A DNA stretch of 64,000 bases, taken from assembly GCA_016169945.1 (NCBI GenBank), contig JADLSH010000162.1:496001-560000 (forward strand), read 5' to 3'. The notes below the pieces were generated by a model. The model ran no database searches, was not told the DNA's origin, and worked only from the letters and a program-made list of their open reading frames with translations. Each line of letters opens with the position of its first letter. The stretch's first letter is position 1. The translations under genes and the position numbers were made by a program. Of the stretch, positions 62,621 to 64,000 are shown piece after piece. This stretch comes from Trachythela sp. YZ-2020 (Eukaryota; Cnidaria; Anthozoa; Malacalcyonacea; Clavulariidae).

Positions 62621-64000
62621 AACAAGGCCTCCCTTATACCCCGTTCAGACACCTTAAGAGAACCTTCGGTTTTCAATTTCACAATCAAAAAGTACCTTTA
62701 GTTTTAACCTTTCTCATCCCTTCAATTTTAAAAGTAAGGGACATCATTTGCCAATTTTAATCACTTAAAGTGACCCTCAGCATCTTCATTTTCTCAGAGA
62801 CCCACTAGTCTCTTTAGACACAGTGAAACATCAAAACCTAGTGCACAGCGCTCTTACTGTTTGTTTGGAAGAAGAAAGTTTTGCCATGTGTCATAGCTAA
62901 CACTATTTCTAATAGTCGTGCTAAGTGCTACTGCTTGTAGCGATTTTAAAGCCCCACCACCTGTGTTTCAGCTCACTAAATCTCAGTTTGTCATCAAGCA
63001 CGGTTTCACGTGCATCTCCTCCAACCTCGTTTTCTGTCTCTTACCAGCAAATGTGGCTTGCTCTACATCGAGCTTGGAAGACGTTGAGCGATAAGTTTGC
63101 TTTGAACACTTGCGTGATGTTAAGAACAATGTGCGCAACAAACCGGTTGCTAAACACTAATAGTGCCAACCACTCCTTTTCTGATATGAAGATATGCGCC
63201 ATTCATCCCATTATTGGTGCTAATGACTACCGTCGGGAAACAGAAAGCGTCTCATTTTGAAACTTGGCACCATTCAGCCTGATGGTATCAATGAGCGACT
63301 CTCCTTCATCCTAGCTCATTCTTTTTTCTCATAAATACTTCATATATGCTGCTCTATGTCCACTCTTCCCCTTCCCTTATTGCGACATTTATAGTGCTTT
63401 TGATAAGTGTAACGCCTGTGCACGCAGACCTTCGACCTATATTTGTGAAACCTGCACATGATCTATATCTTTACGTAATAAATTCTATTTTGTTATGATT
63501 GTTATGACTACTTTGGCCTGTTGGTTAATATTTTGTTCACGTGACGGCTTTTATGGCGTTGCTAAGCTGATGTAATATGTTTATCTGTCTACTAATTTCT
63601 CTGACCTTGAAAGACTTTAGCTCGAAACGTCCGAGATTTTATTTATATCTCAATAGGCTTTTACATGAAACAACCACTCATTTGTTACACCTTACCTTTT
63701 CTAGCTATCTATCTTTAGATCTTCATGGCTTATGTTGATCACGGTTAGTCATTCCCTATTTATGTCATTTAAATATTGCACATGGCTTTTGTTTAGTCGC
63801 CTTGTCTTCTACATTACATCCTTGCTAAAATAACGAAGTAAATATAATGAATATCCATAATCACACCACGAATGATAAGGGGATAACAAATTGCGTCACC
63901 ATAAGAAGCTAGAATAGAAATCTTTAATATGCTTAAAATAACTTGTTGGTATAAAAGTTCATTTAGCAGGATTTTTTATTATCATATATACAGTAGAAGA
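62621..64000. other. No gene recognised
   Basis: One + strand frame at 62925-63260 without family resemblance. TTAGCTCGAAACGTCCGAGA near 63618 is the sort of sequence seen near LINE 3' ends, but no LINE coding part precedes it. Confidence 0.35.

Overview
The window is metazoan nuclear DNA, most likely from a cnidarian (inference). It has short exons with GT-AG introns, intron-rich conserved genes, many TIR elements and MITEs, tRNA-derived SINEs, LINE fragments and long minisatellites. Nothing bacterial or viral was recognised. No search could be run, so the phylum rests on gene and repeat style only.

The left half (about 4.5-33.7 kb, + strand) is one gene, Mediator subunit MED23. I reconstructed 35 phase-compatible exons that join into a single 1190-residue reading frame ending in TAA at 33703. 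The exons coding the N-terminus (roughly 175 residues) lie off the left edge. Two tandem, intronless BTB/KCTD-type genes on the - strand (1-952, cut by the window edge, and 2692-3669) sit upstream of the first visible MED23 exon. They are therefore probably nested antisense in a MED23 intron. Almost all other MED23 intron sequence is repetitive: several MITE families present in 2-8 copies, foldback elements, SINEs, a LINE tail, and satellites with 5, 16, 17, 18, about 70 and 114 bp units.

The middle part (33.7-47.7 kb) holds three more + strand genes. The first is a THAP zinc-finger gene (34.77-36.46 kb) with a coiled-coil C-terminal part. The second is a two-exon MFS transporter (39.10-41.65 kb) whose intron contains a TIR-bounded element carrying the tail of a LINE reverse transcriptase ORF. 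The third is a three-exon cytosolic-type sulfotransferase (44.26-47.70 kb). A 61-bp perfect hairpin with a 9-bp target-site duplication is inserted exactly at the sulfotransferase exon 1 splice donor and has duplicated that donor. A sister hairpin with different inner bases lies in a MED23 intron.

The right part (47.7-64 kb) has no recognisable protein-coding gene. It contains a 2-kb array of 76-bp units that flips orientation near its right end, several TIR elements, a large imperfect inverted repeat (57.2-58.9 kb), and a T-rich, unique stretch that could be a non-coding transcript ending at an AATAAA near 60386.

The genes do not form an operon or pathway. They are independent housekeeping or family genes: transcription (MED23, THAP), transport (MFS), sulfate conjugation (SULT) and BTB adaptor proteins.
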